64,000 nt of DNA from Pogonophryne albipinna (taxonomy: Eukaryota > Chordata > Actinopteri > Perciformes > Artedidraconidae). The translations under genes were made by a program, and so were the position numbers. This document shows, one piece after another, positions 12,476 to 24,500 of this stretch; the first letter of the stretch is position 1, and each line of letters opens with the position of its first letter. Below the pieces are notes generated by a model. That model ran no database searches. It had not been told where the DNA came from and worked only from the letters and a program-made list of their open reading frames with translations. The stretch spans positions 13,042,660 to 13,106,659 of the forward strand of contig CM053260.1 in the NCBI GenBank assembly GCA_028583405.1, read 5' to 3'.

Positions 12476-12840
12476 GTTTTAGCAGACCTTAAAGGATAAT
12501 TAATAAATGTTACGCTGCATGAAACACTAAATAAAGTTGTTTTTATCAACACAGTTTTTACATTCATTTACACTTTTTGAATATTCGTCATTTAGTGTTC
12601 GGGTCATGACAAAAACTCAACAAAATAAATTAGACAGTTGTGTTTTAATTATACATTTGACATTTTTCATTCATATTTTAGTTTTTTGTTGATCAATCAA
12701 GACCCTTTTCATAAGTCTTTATTTCTTTTCTTTTTGCCTTTTTTTGTCATATCAACTATATAGGCTGACTTTGTATTACTTTTGGTTAATAATTTAAACA
12801 TAGGGTAAACTAGATAGTTAAGATAAAATAATACATGCTT

Positions 12841-12891
12841 TATTAATCCCAAATTGGGAACATTTCTAAATTTCCCAATTTGGGATTAATA
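12841..12891. repeat. Perfect hairpin, 20-bp arms
   Basis: TATTAATCCCAAATTGGGAA at 12841-12860 is exactly repeated in inverse orientation at 12872-12891, with an 11-base loop. It may be a minimal MITE remnant. Confidence 0.9.
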
Positions 12892-13136
12892 AAGTTGTTT
12901 TGCAGCAGACATGTTGATACAATTAACAAAAGTTGTGCGCATTTATTTCAACCGTCATTGACATGTTTGACCTACATAGTTATCATTGAAAATCACTCTT
13001 TTTTTTAGAGTGCATTGACCAGTATTAGGGATCTTTAATATGTTCAGTAGTACTTCTCGTCCACCACCAGAGTTCACTAAACTCCAGCGTTGAGACGCAC
13101 AGGGAGGAGATGAAAACAGTCTGTGAGCTCTGACAG

Positions 13137-13940
13137 TCAGGGCCCCGCTGCTCCAATCTCCATGCTCATGGTCACAGATATGGGGTCCACACTCGATGGC
13201 AGTTTGCATCGATGGCAGAAGGTGTGTGTGACTGCACCATCTTCACAGCTGCAGAGAGAATGAGGACAGAAATTAATGAGTTGTACTCAAACCATTGTTT
13301 AATTTTACACATTTCTTTAATCATATCTCTTAAGTATGAGAGGCTTACCATGCTTCTAAATTGAAATGTATTAACATTCTTTTCCTATTTCAAATGTACA
13401 TGGTCAAACAAAAAGGATTTCAAATGTGGAGATGTTCTGTAGCCCATTTCCAGTAATCCATTGCATTAAAGCCATTATTTTAACTTTATTCTTTTTGAAT
13501 TAATCTTGATCAGCATGTATTAAGGCTTAAAAGAAAAATCTACAGTGCAATACAAAATACTTGAACGACCTTACATATATGAAAACTGTTTTGTGGACAC
13601 ATGAACAGGTCTTTTATAGCTAGGCCGACTGTGTGGCTCACCTTCTCCGCTTCCACCTTTATTCGGTTGTTCGAAGTTGTGATGACAACATCTTCTGGAG
13701 AAAATCCACTCACATCGAGGGTGAACTGGAAAATGAATCCCATGACCTGGATCTTCCCTGTTGGATATGAGTGCCCTAAAACAAAACACAATAATTACTA
13801 ACAACAACAATCTAACAATTACTCATCTTATTAAAAACCAGGTGAATCAAACATAAAAAGGGCAAAAAAGTAGTACAAATAGATCAGTCTTTGTTTATCA
13901 GACCTGTTGTTGTTTCTATAGGTCTGCTGAGAGCCTCCAT
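13137..13940 (-). pseudogene. hspb7-like (or hspb12-like) small heat shock gene, frame broken
   Basis: Exon 13642-13775 (-) clearly encodes the first half of an alpha-crystallin domain of the HSPB7 type (FTLDVSGFSPEDVVITTSNN, then KVEAEK before a GTGAGC donor). A short exon 13904-13940 starting MEALSRPIE can be spliced to it in phase. The expected third exon starts after the AG at 13249-13250, but the phase-0 frame meets TGA at 13243-13245. Family-like residues continue in one shifted frame (EDGAVTHTFCHRCKLP, DPISV), which ends at TGA 13137-13139, and then in the original frame (SGALTVRAHR). So the C-terminal half shows two compensating frame shifts. The N-terminus is also much shorter than in HSPB7. 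HSPB7 is a cardiac and muscle chaperone; human HSPB7 lies near EPHA2, as here. It may be a decayed ohnolog, or the window may contain sequencing errors. Confidence 0.65.
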
Positions 13941-14000
13941 CTTTCTCTATGAAGCTCAGCACAAGTTCTTTCAGGAAGACTGGGTATATACCCATTCAGG

Positions 14001-15251
14001 TCATTCCAGAATTGGAGGACATTTCATGTCCCACATATAAAAAATCAAATAATCCATGCCCAAAAAGCTAAAACATACACTTGTTGTGTTAAATATACTT
14101 GTCTTGAGACAAGATGCATATAAAGTTGTAGAAAATGTGGTTTCAAAATATTATTTAAAATAGCTCTCGAACATCCCCTAAAATGGCATTTTTCTCTTGT
14201 CCCAGCTTCTTGGTGACCAACTTGCATGTCAAATATAACATTTAAAATAGGGTTTTTATTTACTTTTGTTGGTATTATTCTATTGATATATTTCTCTTGT
14301 AATGGCTAAATCAATTTGTTAAATCATAAACACATTTAAATAACAGTAATTTTACACTGAAAGTGTGTCCCACAACATGCGCGCAACCCTGTTACCGAAA
14401 CCTTTTTAGCTTGGCAGAGGAAGTGAAAAAACTGTTTTCTCACACATCAGCAAGCCATGTGCTACTACTACCATGGGTAGACCAAAAGTAAGTCCTCTCT
14501 TTTATTTTTAATATATTTCCAATCTTGTCACTCTTGAAGGAGTGTAGCACTCATACAAACGCAACCCTGTTACTCACATTATGAGACTAAAACAAATTAA
14601 TTTCAAATGTATCTTTCTTTAGTTAAATATCTAAGTGTGTCCATTCCTTGACAATAGCATTACATTGTGCAGCTAGCATTAATTCCTGAGGTAAAAGCTA
14701 CAATTAGCTTTGATTTGCAACCCTGTAACTAAATTAGAGTAACAGGGTTAATTCTTCATTGGAAAATATATATAAAATATGATCAAACAACATGTCTGTG
14801 GTCCTGAGTATTTATTTGTCTCATTATGATCTACAATCAAAAGTAACATTCAACCCTGTTACTTTATGCAACCCTGTTACTCTCATTTCAACCCTGTTAC
14901 TGTATCATTTTCTTTTAAAATAATAAAATTAAACCAGTTTTATCCAAAAACGACATGAGTATTTAATGTAAATGTGACTTTCTTTACTTAATAGTAAAGA
15001 ATGTATTGAAGAATATTTTTGAAAATACTTTGTTCTGCTTAATGAGTATTTGTAACAGGTTTGCACAAAGCATGGCACACAACAAATAAAACATCTAATA
15101 AAAAGTGTACATTTGATGCCTGAGCTGGGCAAATCACTTTTTTTGATGGTTTATTGTCCGTTTTTCCTAAATACATAACAGAAAATAATAAAAATAAAAG
15201 GTTCATTTTTCAAAAGTATTGGTGTCTAAATTGTCCTCCAATTCTGGAATG
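14001..15251. mobile_element. 1.25-kb DNA element with 20-bp terminal inverted repeats
   Basis: TCATTCCAGAATTGGAGGAC at 14001-14020 is exactly inverted at 15232-15251. The termini may extend a few bases as CCCA with a small indel. Inside, the 12-base motif CAACCCTGTTAC recurs at 14384, 14562, 14851, 14869 and 14889, with a near copy at 14718 and one inverted copy at 14739. There is no transposase frame, so it is non-autonomous. The target duplication was not resolved. Confidence 0.7.
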
Positions 15252-15544
15252 ACTGGGTGTTCTTTTTAACCTATTACCTTTCACCTCATTCTCCAGCAGC
15301 CAATCATCATGCTGCAGCCAAACTTTAAAATGGTTCTCTTCTCTCCTGCAGTCAGCTGTGATTTCAGGTTTTCACGCTGCCGCCCGCCTCCTCCACATCC
15401 ACCTCCTTTCACCAAAGAAAGACTTAACATTTAACATATGGCATGTGTCAATAAATGTTCTTTAAACAAAATGAAGTCTCTCCTGATCGAAATACAGGCT
15501 GAAGAAGCTCTCGCATGTATAAAGAGAGGCCATTCTAGTGTCTC

Positions 15545-16069
<525 letters not shown>

Positions 16070-16195
16070 GATTTATTGCGTCTTCTTTTTTTGATGTACC
16101 TTTTCTGAGTTGATTTATTGCGTCTTCTTTTTTTTATGAACCTTTTCTGAGTTGATTTATTGTGTCTTCTTTTTTTTATGTACCTTTTCTGAGTT
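16070..16195. repeat. Minisatellite, 3 x 42 bp
   Basis: Three tandem units start at 16070, 16112 and 16154 with GATTTATTG(C/T)GTCTTC, each followed by a T run and CCTTTTCTGAGTT. Units differ at only a few positions. The lysine/arginine-rich frame on the minus strand is a by-product. Confidence 0.95.
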
Positions 16196-17839
16196 GTTTT
16201 ACCTACATAGTAACAGTTGGACGGTGTCAATGTGCTACCATGGAAACATAGTGTTGTCAGTAACTGTTCCCACCTGTTTACTTGTTTAGTGTTTAGCTGG
16301 AAATCAAAAGACACACATATTGTATAGTCAACGATAGACGTTGTTTAGTCTCCATTTTCTCTCAACACTGTTAAATTGCATATCTTTGACTTTTGTACTG
16401 AAAACAACCTAAAGATTGAAAGACATAACCTTGGACTTGGAGATGGACATTTTCAGTTTTGTTCTCACATTTTGGAGACTAAATGTTCAAAAGAGAAAAT
16501 GGTCAGAACATGTATCAACATTCAGCCCTAAATCAAATGTTTAATCTTATTGTGCTTCTAAGATTTGTCACACTGTTCTAATTAATTTCCGGTGAAACCT
16601 AGCAGAGGGGGAGGTTAACATGTCTGAGTGAGTGACGGTGAAAGGATGGAGCACAGTTGTGTGTACATGTGACATTCTGCTTCAACTTGGCAAAGTCATC
16701 GAGGTTGATCAACTCCGTCTGGATGACAGGTTCCACCAAAACAAGCACTTCTCGAGCCATTCTTGTTAACAAAACTGTAAATATAGATCAAAGTTTAGGT
16801 CAGATCTGTTCTGATTTTCACCAGTCAGGGTAAAGAGAACATAGTTTCTGACCAGGGGATGGTGGCAGAAGAAAAGTGCCACCAGAGGTTAGCAACCTAT
16901 ATCAGGAGAGTTGATCATGTTTTGAACACTGACATTTTAAGTATAGAATACATAAAGCAGAAGAAAGGGAGAGGGAGAAGGTCTTTTTAATTGTGCATTT
17001 CCACAATAAAGATTAAAGTTGAAAATAAAGTCAAATGTACAGTTTATATAAATCACTAGTAGTTTGATTAATTCTCAAAGGTTTTTAATTTCTTCTATAC
17101 TTTTATTTAAACTTTATTCTCACATTTTTAAATTAAGTCTTGATTTACTCTATTCTTAACGTTTTAAGAGCCATTTGTGACAAACATTGCAGAGTTTCTT
17201 TTGTGAAGAGGTTGTAAGCAGAACATGTTTATCATAATCAAGTAGTCTGGTCACTTTTGAGGTTTTAGGATCTTAAATCTAGTGTTAGGCTAGCAAAAAT
17301 ATGAAAGGTTAGCTAGAGATATTTGATAAATATAGTTTCTTGAATGAACATTTGAGTTTGACATAATGTGTAATGTGTATTTTTTTTTTTTATTAGTCTC
17401 ACAGTTACTATTCTAGTTTTCCGAGACTATAGTTGCTATTAAACACATAGTGCAGCTAAGGCTGATGGGAATGTTTTACGTATTGATCATAACCTAAGCA
17501 ATGCATAAAGTACATTTTGGACCTGATGGTGGGGCTAGATGAAAAGTCTGGGATCACCACAGTTCACAAAGGCTGTGAATGTCTGGACCACATTTTACGG
17601 TAATCCATGACACATTTGACTTCTAAACAAAAATGTCAACATGCTGTTGGCACTACAGGAAAAGTCAGGGGATCACCAAAGTCAGCAGGGTTCAACCTCA
17701 GGGGACCATTAATGTCTGTTTCAAAGTTCATAGTAATCCATCAAACTGTTGCTGAGATATTTCAGTCTGAGCCCATAACAAACAAAAACACGTTGACTAC
17801 AGAGTACAGATAGTGATCCAGTCACAAGGAAACACTGAT
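16196..17839. other. Intergenic between hspb7-like gene and epha2
   Basis: AT-rich sequence with no convincing exon, RNA gene or terminal-repeat element. Confidence 0.4.
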
Positions 17840-18529
17840 TTTATTGAAAATCACAAAAACACAACACCTGGCAAATATGCGCCAGATCAGAGTTATTTTT
17901 CATGTAACAAATGACAAATACAAAATAAATATTAAATAAAAATGAACAGTTTGTTTAAGACACAATGTAAACAAACAAAAGACTGAGGAAAATGCATCGT
18001 ATGACACAGACTAACTACAGAATGTGTGATAATTTGCCCTGAGTTGACTTTTTTTTTTAAGTAAGTCTCATTGATCATGAATGGAAATGTAGAAAAACAA
18101 ACAAATATAAGGATCCAGAAACTCTGGCAGGATAAAGTGAGTGCTTGGAAGAGAATGCCCATAATAATAATAAACAACATTAAATATTTCAGTAATTCAG
18201 TAAAAACAGACCAAGCAATCTCACATTCTCACATTTAGCATTTACTTTTATAATTGTTTTAATTACAAAATCACATCACGTGTTCATTTTCAACATATAA
18301 AACATTTTTTTTACATAAAGATAAATTAATTGTCTTCTGTTATTATAAAGTACATAAGTGTTTTGGAGCCAAGTCCTTTCTGAGTGGCGTAGAGGCTCCT
18401 CTTCAGTCGCGCCACACAAAAAAAAAACCCTGCAGTGTAGCTCAGTTTCACCCCCCCTTCAGTCCTCCCTGTCCGTGAGTGAAATGGCGTGGTCGGTCAG
18501 TGCACTTTGATTTGGAGGAATGCTTTAGA
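17840..18529 (-). other. epha2: epha2 3'UTR with poly(A) signal
   Basis: Downstream of the epha2 stop on the minus strand. The first clear AATAAA, read on the minus strand, that would give a plausible distal end is at 17840-17845; shorter isoforms are possible because the region is rich in A/T runs. Confidence 0.55.
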
Positions 18530-21500
18530 TCACACTGCAAACACGCTGAGCGAGCTGGTCTCGTCTTTCAGACCCAGGATGCTGTACGCTATCCTCTTCA
18601 TGTGACCGGGCAACCGCACTCCAATGTTCCTGATGTCTCTGAAAGGACGAGAGAAAATATATAGTTTTAAAAGTGTGCTGAAAACAATATGGACTCTGTG
18701 AGACTGCAGTGGTTCTTGTAGGGCAGCATTTAACATGGTGGAGTGTGTCAACTCGTTGAAAAACAATATCAATTATGTTTTGATCGGAAATAAATATATC
18801 CATGTATTGCAGCTAAAGGCTGTTAATAAGTGTTTTAAAAGAATGTATGTAAATATGTTTTCAAACAGTGAGCTTTAAGTAATAAAAGCCGGTGAAGTAA
18901 CTTGTTAATGTGACGGAGCTGTTAGGGTATGTCGGATTTAAAAAAAGGCCACTGCTGTTGAAGCTGTGTTGGTAGAGAATGAGAGGAATGACATGGGCAG
19001 AGGCGGAGTGGAGTATTTCTGCACAAACTGGATAACAAATGTTCGGGCTGAGTGCTCAATACTTTCTCTGTGTTACTAAAAAATGTGGCCTGGTGCCAGA
19101 TGAATCAGAGCTGCACCTGTGCCATGTGTGCACTTACTCATGCCTCAATGCGAGCACCTGCTCCATGGTCGTGATCCCCGCACGAGCAAAGCTTTCGTTG
19201 TACTGGTTCATCTTGATGGACTCCAGCCACTCGGGCACCGACCTGAAGGTGGTGCCGTCACAGCCGCTGGTGCTGGGCAGGCGGATGGACACGCTGTGAA
19301 AAACAACGGATATATTTGAATTAATCATCATTAACTGATACATGTACACCGATTGCACGTCATGAAGCTGAACAATAGGAAACAGGTTTGCAAGTGTAAT
19401 TTTCTAATGTCAAAGACTCTAGTTAAAGGAAAGAATGGAGACAGATCTTAGAAATAATACATTCATTGATTAATATCTGTCTCAACTATTAACACTAAAT
19501 TAGGGTTTATAAATGCTTTATGTTTTATGTTTGAGTTTAGTAGAGTATTAGAGTATTAGGGCCAGGCTCATGCTCAAGAACACCTTTTGTTTAGCTAAGC
19601 ATTACGGCAATCAGAGATTAAAGTATATGCCCTAATGCAAACAGTTTTGATTTTCAAAGGATTGACATTAATGAAAAATGTTAAACCTCAACATTTATTC
19701 TCAACAATTAGACTTTATTTTCGGAAATGCAAAGAAACAAACTTTCCCCTTTATTTTTCTTCCCTTATGTCTCGCCCTAAAACTGGTCAGTAGAATTAAT
19801 TATACCTCTGAGAGGATTAGTGTCTTTTACAGTTTTACTTTTGTACCAAATCATAAAATAATGTTCATACCGTGGATCAAAGTCAGCGATGGTTTTCAGA
19901 GACTCTGGGCACCGGAGCAGTTTGTCCAACATGGTGACAGCGTCAGTGAAGCGAGGCCGTTTGGAGCGGTCGTTCTGCCAACACTGGAGCATGAGCTGGT
20001 AGATAGCGGAGGGGCAGTCCATCGGAGCAGGAAGCCTGAACGCCTCGTTGATAGCCTTCATGACCTGAGGAAGAGCAAAACCAGTGCTTAGATCTAAAGT
20101 ATATTTATGAGAGCGGTGACAGACAGTCTGAAAAGGTGCTTTGTTCGTATGTTGACTTAAACAGTTAATTTGAAAAGGATGGTGGGAAACTGCTCTGGAT
20201 GTCAGGCAGCTTTTTATCACCAGATACCCAGCTGAGACTCTCAGTGATTATACATAATAAAGTTGAACCTACACAGCCTAAAACAATCCCTCATCTCAAC
20301 CATAACAGTTGGAAACATACCTCATGGTTGCTCATGTCCCAGTAGGGCCGTTCTCCGAATGCCATGACTTCCCACATAACGATGCCGAAGCTCCACATGT
20401 CGCTAGCTGAAGTGAATTTCCTGTAAGCGATGGCCTCAGGGGCCGTCCAGCGAATGGGGATTTTACCTCCCTGATAGAAGAGAAACAGTAAGAAATCATA
20501 TTTAATTGGTGCAGAGAGTGCAAACACAAGGCGCTGAAAGAAAAGCACTTTGGATTGGACGCTTGAGAAGGAAATAAAACAAGGGTGGTTCTCTCTATGC
20601 TTTCAGGCTGTAAAATGTAGACTTACCCTGGTTGTGTAAGTGCCCTCAGCATCATCCTCCAGCACACGTGACAGCCCAAAATCAGAGACTTTGCACTCCA
20701 TGAGGCTGTTAACCAGACAGTTTCTCGCTGCCAGGTCACGGTGGACGTAGTTCATGTCGGAGAGGTATTTCATGCCAGCAGCTATTCCCCGCAGCATCCC
20801 CACCAGCTGATATGAATGAATCTCCCCATCTCTGTCCTAAAAAGAAAACTATATTAAATAACCTTTTCTTACACTTAATTGTTAAAACATTTTCATCTTG
20901 ACATAAATGTAAGTCAAACACAACTTCCTTTGTTTTATGTCATTTTTAACTGTATTTAAGGAATAGTTCAACATTTTGGGAAACATATTATATGCTGTCT
21001 TGCTTAGACTTGAAGCAAAAAAAACAATACCATCAATTGAATGTTATCGAAAATAAAGAAATAAACAGAAAACAGATTTAAGGCAAGACAAGACAAGATC
21101 ATTAGACGAGTGGTTTTTAGTTTGCACCCTTAACAAATAATAAGGACTATAAACATTACGTTTATGTCTGAAGCTGAGGTCTTGACATATTGTACGTACC
21201 TTCAGATATGTGTCGAGGGCTCCGTTCTCCATGTACTCGGTCACTATCATTAAGTGCTTGACTGAAATTAGAAACAGAAAATCTAGGTTTAGAGAAAGAA
21301 AACCACACAAGCAGCTGATGCAAATGAAATGAGATTGATTTATTTAATTTCTTTCTGATGTTATGGACTCACATTTGGTGACGACTCCCTCCAGGCGGAT
21401 GATATTGGGGTGCGAGAACTGACCCATGATGCTGGCCTCGCTCAAGAAGTCCTGCCTTTGTTTCTCAGAGTACCCCGGCTTCAGGGTCTTGATCGCGACG

Positions 21501-24500
21501 GGCACCTCCCCTCGCCCAGGAGTCTTCATCACGCCCCAAAACACTTCCCCGAACTCTCCTGATTGGCAGACAGACAGCAGGAGAAAACTTTAGGAACCAT
21601 GCTCTAACTTTTTCATTAAATCAAATCGTGTTTTAAAAAGAAATACACTCACCAACACCGATGACTTTCTGTTTGCTAATGGCACTGGGGTCAATTTCTG
21701 TGACAAACTTCGCGATGGCAATGTTAGGGTCCTCATACATGTGTGGATCAACGTATGTCTTCAGAGGCTTGAGTTGATCTAGGATAGAAATAAAGACCAG
21801 ATGTTTAGTCTTAATGATAACCGAGTAAACTGGTGATATTATTTTTGAATGTGCAGAATGGTTTTCTAACCTGTTGAGAAGTAAGGATCTTCAGGTCCTC
21901 CCCTGCCACGAGAGTTCCTTCTCCTGAAAGGAAAACATGAGGGATTAATAAACAGAAAACAGCTTTTAACTAATTGCAGGTCATTCTCAGCTGAAAAGAC
22001 CAAGGCTGTATTCAATAGCTACACCGGCTATTACCGATAAATCCTCCTTGAGCTGTCATACCCGAATATCTTTCATTTACTCGAGCTTGTGGCACATAAT
22101 CACACAGTCTGCAGCTCTGAAGATAACATTTATGTGAATGACACAGGCGTTGGACGGGGATCAGAAGCATGTTGTTACCAACCGTTTACGCAGCAACAGG
22201 ACGGCCACCACAACGAGCAGAATAACCGCGACGCCAACGACTGCTCCCATCACCATGGTGGAGCTGTTCTGGGTCAGAGACTCGGCTGTGCAAAACACAG
22301 AAAGAGACACATTTAACAACTCAAGAACGAGAAATAAAAGATTATACAGAACACATTTTGAGAAATGATTGAATCTTCTATCACTTTTAAAGGTTCCTGT
22401 TACCTAGAGGTAAAGTAGGGAACTCGTGCTCCACACTGTAGCTGCCGGGGTTTCCTTCTGAGGACTGAGGTCCAGGCCTCAGTGCCTGGACCCTGAACAT
22501 GTACGTAGTGTCTGGGGTGAGGTCACTGATCAAAACTGAACTTTTCTCCAAAATCAGGACTGTGTAGGTGGTCACATCACGCTCGCCCTCATCATCCTGC
22601 GCAATAAGGAAAACAGGAGGATTAGAGTCATTTTACAAACCGTTTACAGCCACAACTTTGAACGAGTGAAGGAGGGACAAAGGAGCAGTGTGTCTTACTT
22701 TTCTGCGGTACATGAGCTCGTAGCGGTGATTGATGTGGGCTGGAGCCCTGCGAGACAGAGTCCAGGACAGAGACAGACTGGTGGGGCTGCGATCATCCAG
22801 ATGGATCAACGTCACCTTGGGGGGATCTAACGGTCGGTGAGGGACAGAAAGCAAAATAATGGTTAGTGACTAATCATAGACTTTGGAAAGCACATTTGGA
22901 AATGAGAGCCTTTGGGATTCTGTGTGTCACACTGCATTCCTCGTTGTGTAGTAAGCCCTTCTTTTTGTATGATGGTTTGTAATGAGAAATACAATTCTAA
23001 ATATTTAAAAATGACTGTTTTGAGGACAATAGACCTCTTTCAACAGCTTAAAACATTTGATTAGTTTTACCACTTTTTTACACATTATTTTATCGTTATG
23101 ATTAATGTTAAGAATCATAGTGAATATAGACTGGTGCTCACAACTATTTATTTGAAAGCATTATACACAAGGATATCATAGAAAGTTGTTATCATTTCTA
23201 CATATTAAGTTTCAATAGTTTTCTTTTTGATTTTCATTATTATTTTCACACATACTTAAAGTAAAGCCAATTAGAGCATAACACAAGGTTAAATCGGAGC
23301 AAAAATAAGAGCTTTTCTTGTGTTTGAGCTCACCGTTGTAGTCCAGAGCGGTGGTGATGCTGGCGATGGGCCTCTCCATACCGAACTGGGACACGCCGCT
23401 GTGAGTCTCCACGGTGAAGGTGTAGTTCAGATGAGAGTCCAGGTCACTAATCACAACCTCAGTGTCCTGCAGGTCTGTCGGACCCGTCTCGAAGCGGATC
23501 TTCTCGCCACATGGGACACACACGGACCCCTCGCAGTGTTTGCACTCCACACTGTAGGTGAGGTCCCTGCGGCCCCCGGTCACCAGCGGCAGGCTCCAGG
23601 ACAGATGCAGCCTGCCCTCTGCTGAGAGGGTGGTGGAGGTTAGGTCTCGAGGGGCACTGGGTGGAGCTAAGGGAGGAAGTACATGACACAGAACAGTTAG
23701 CCTGATCTTCAGTAATGAGCTATTAGTTTACTTTATGAGTAAAATTAAATTGAGTGTGGTTGTTACCAGAGCAGGGGGACGTAGGAGGGTCTGAAGGGGA
23801 GCGGAAGAAACCCTCCTCACATTGACAGTCGGTGGCGCCAGCTGCGGACGGCTTTGTGTTATCGGGACACACTTGACACAACTCGCCTGATACAGATGGC
23901 TTGAAGTAACCTGGTTTGCATTCTGTGTGAGATAAAAAAAGGTGTGTGTTAGTTTAAGGTTGTCTTTAGGACTAACTATAAAAACAGACAAACACAGGAA
24001 GAATGAATGATGTAAATGCAAACAATGAAGCAGTCTCTGTAATACCAGCCCGCTCCACCCTACAGGAAGCATATTGTGAGTAACCTATAATCACTGAGCC
24101 TTTGTATCTGGAGGAATGAAAAGGGATTTCCCGGACGATCTGCCTCCACTCGCCTATTTCGCCTGAAGGCCTAATCTCAGGTCACACCGACAGTGTGAAC
24201 CGGATGACAGAGGAGCATTAAATCCATCAGGTGATCTGATCTGCCGTTCCCCTGTGAACCCTCAGATCATGTTCTCTGGCAGATAATATTTATGTTTTTG
24301 CCAAAGGAAATGGCATCTTGGACACTGTTGAAAGAGATGATGATGATGATGATGATGTGACATTTGAGCTCACTGATAAACAGCCTTCCAGGGCATGAGA
24401 GGTTAATGAACGTGCAGAGTGGACAGAAACTACAGCGCAAGAGCTGCAATCCAGTCTGAGGCTGATGTTTCCTTTCCTTCTTCCTTCCTTCCTCCAACCC

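Noticed and set aside
14384..14900. Regular-looking CAACCCTGTTAC repeats as a CRISPR-like array
   Set aside because: Spacing is uneven, one copy is inverted, the genome is eukaryotic and no cas genes exist; a transposon motif explains it better.
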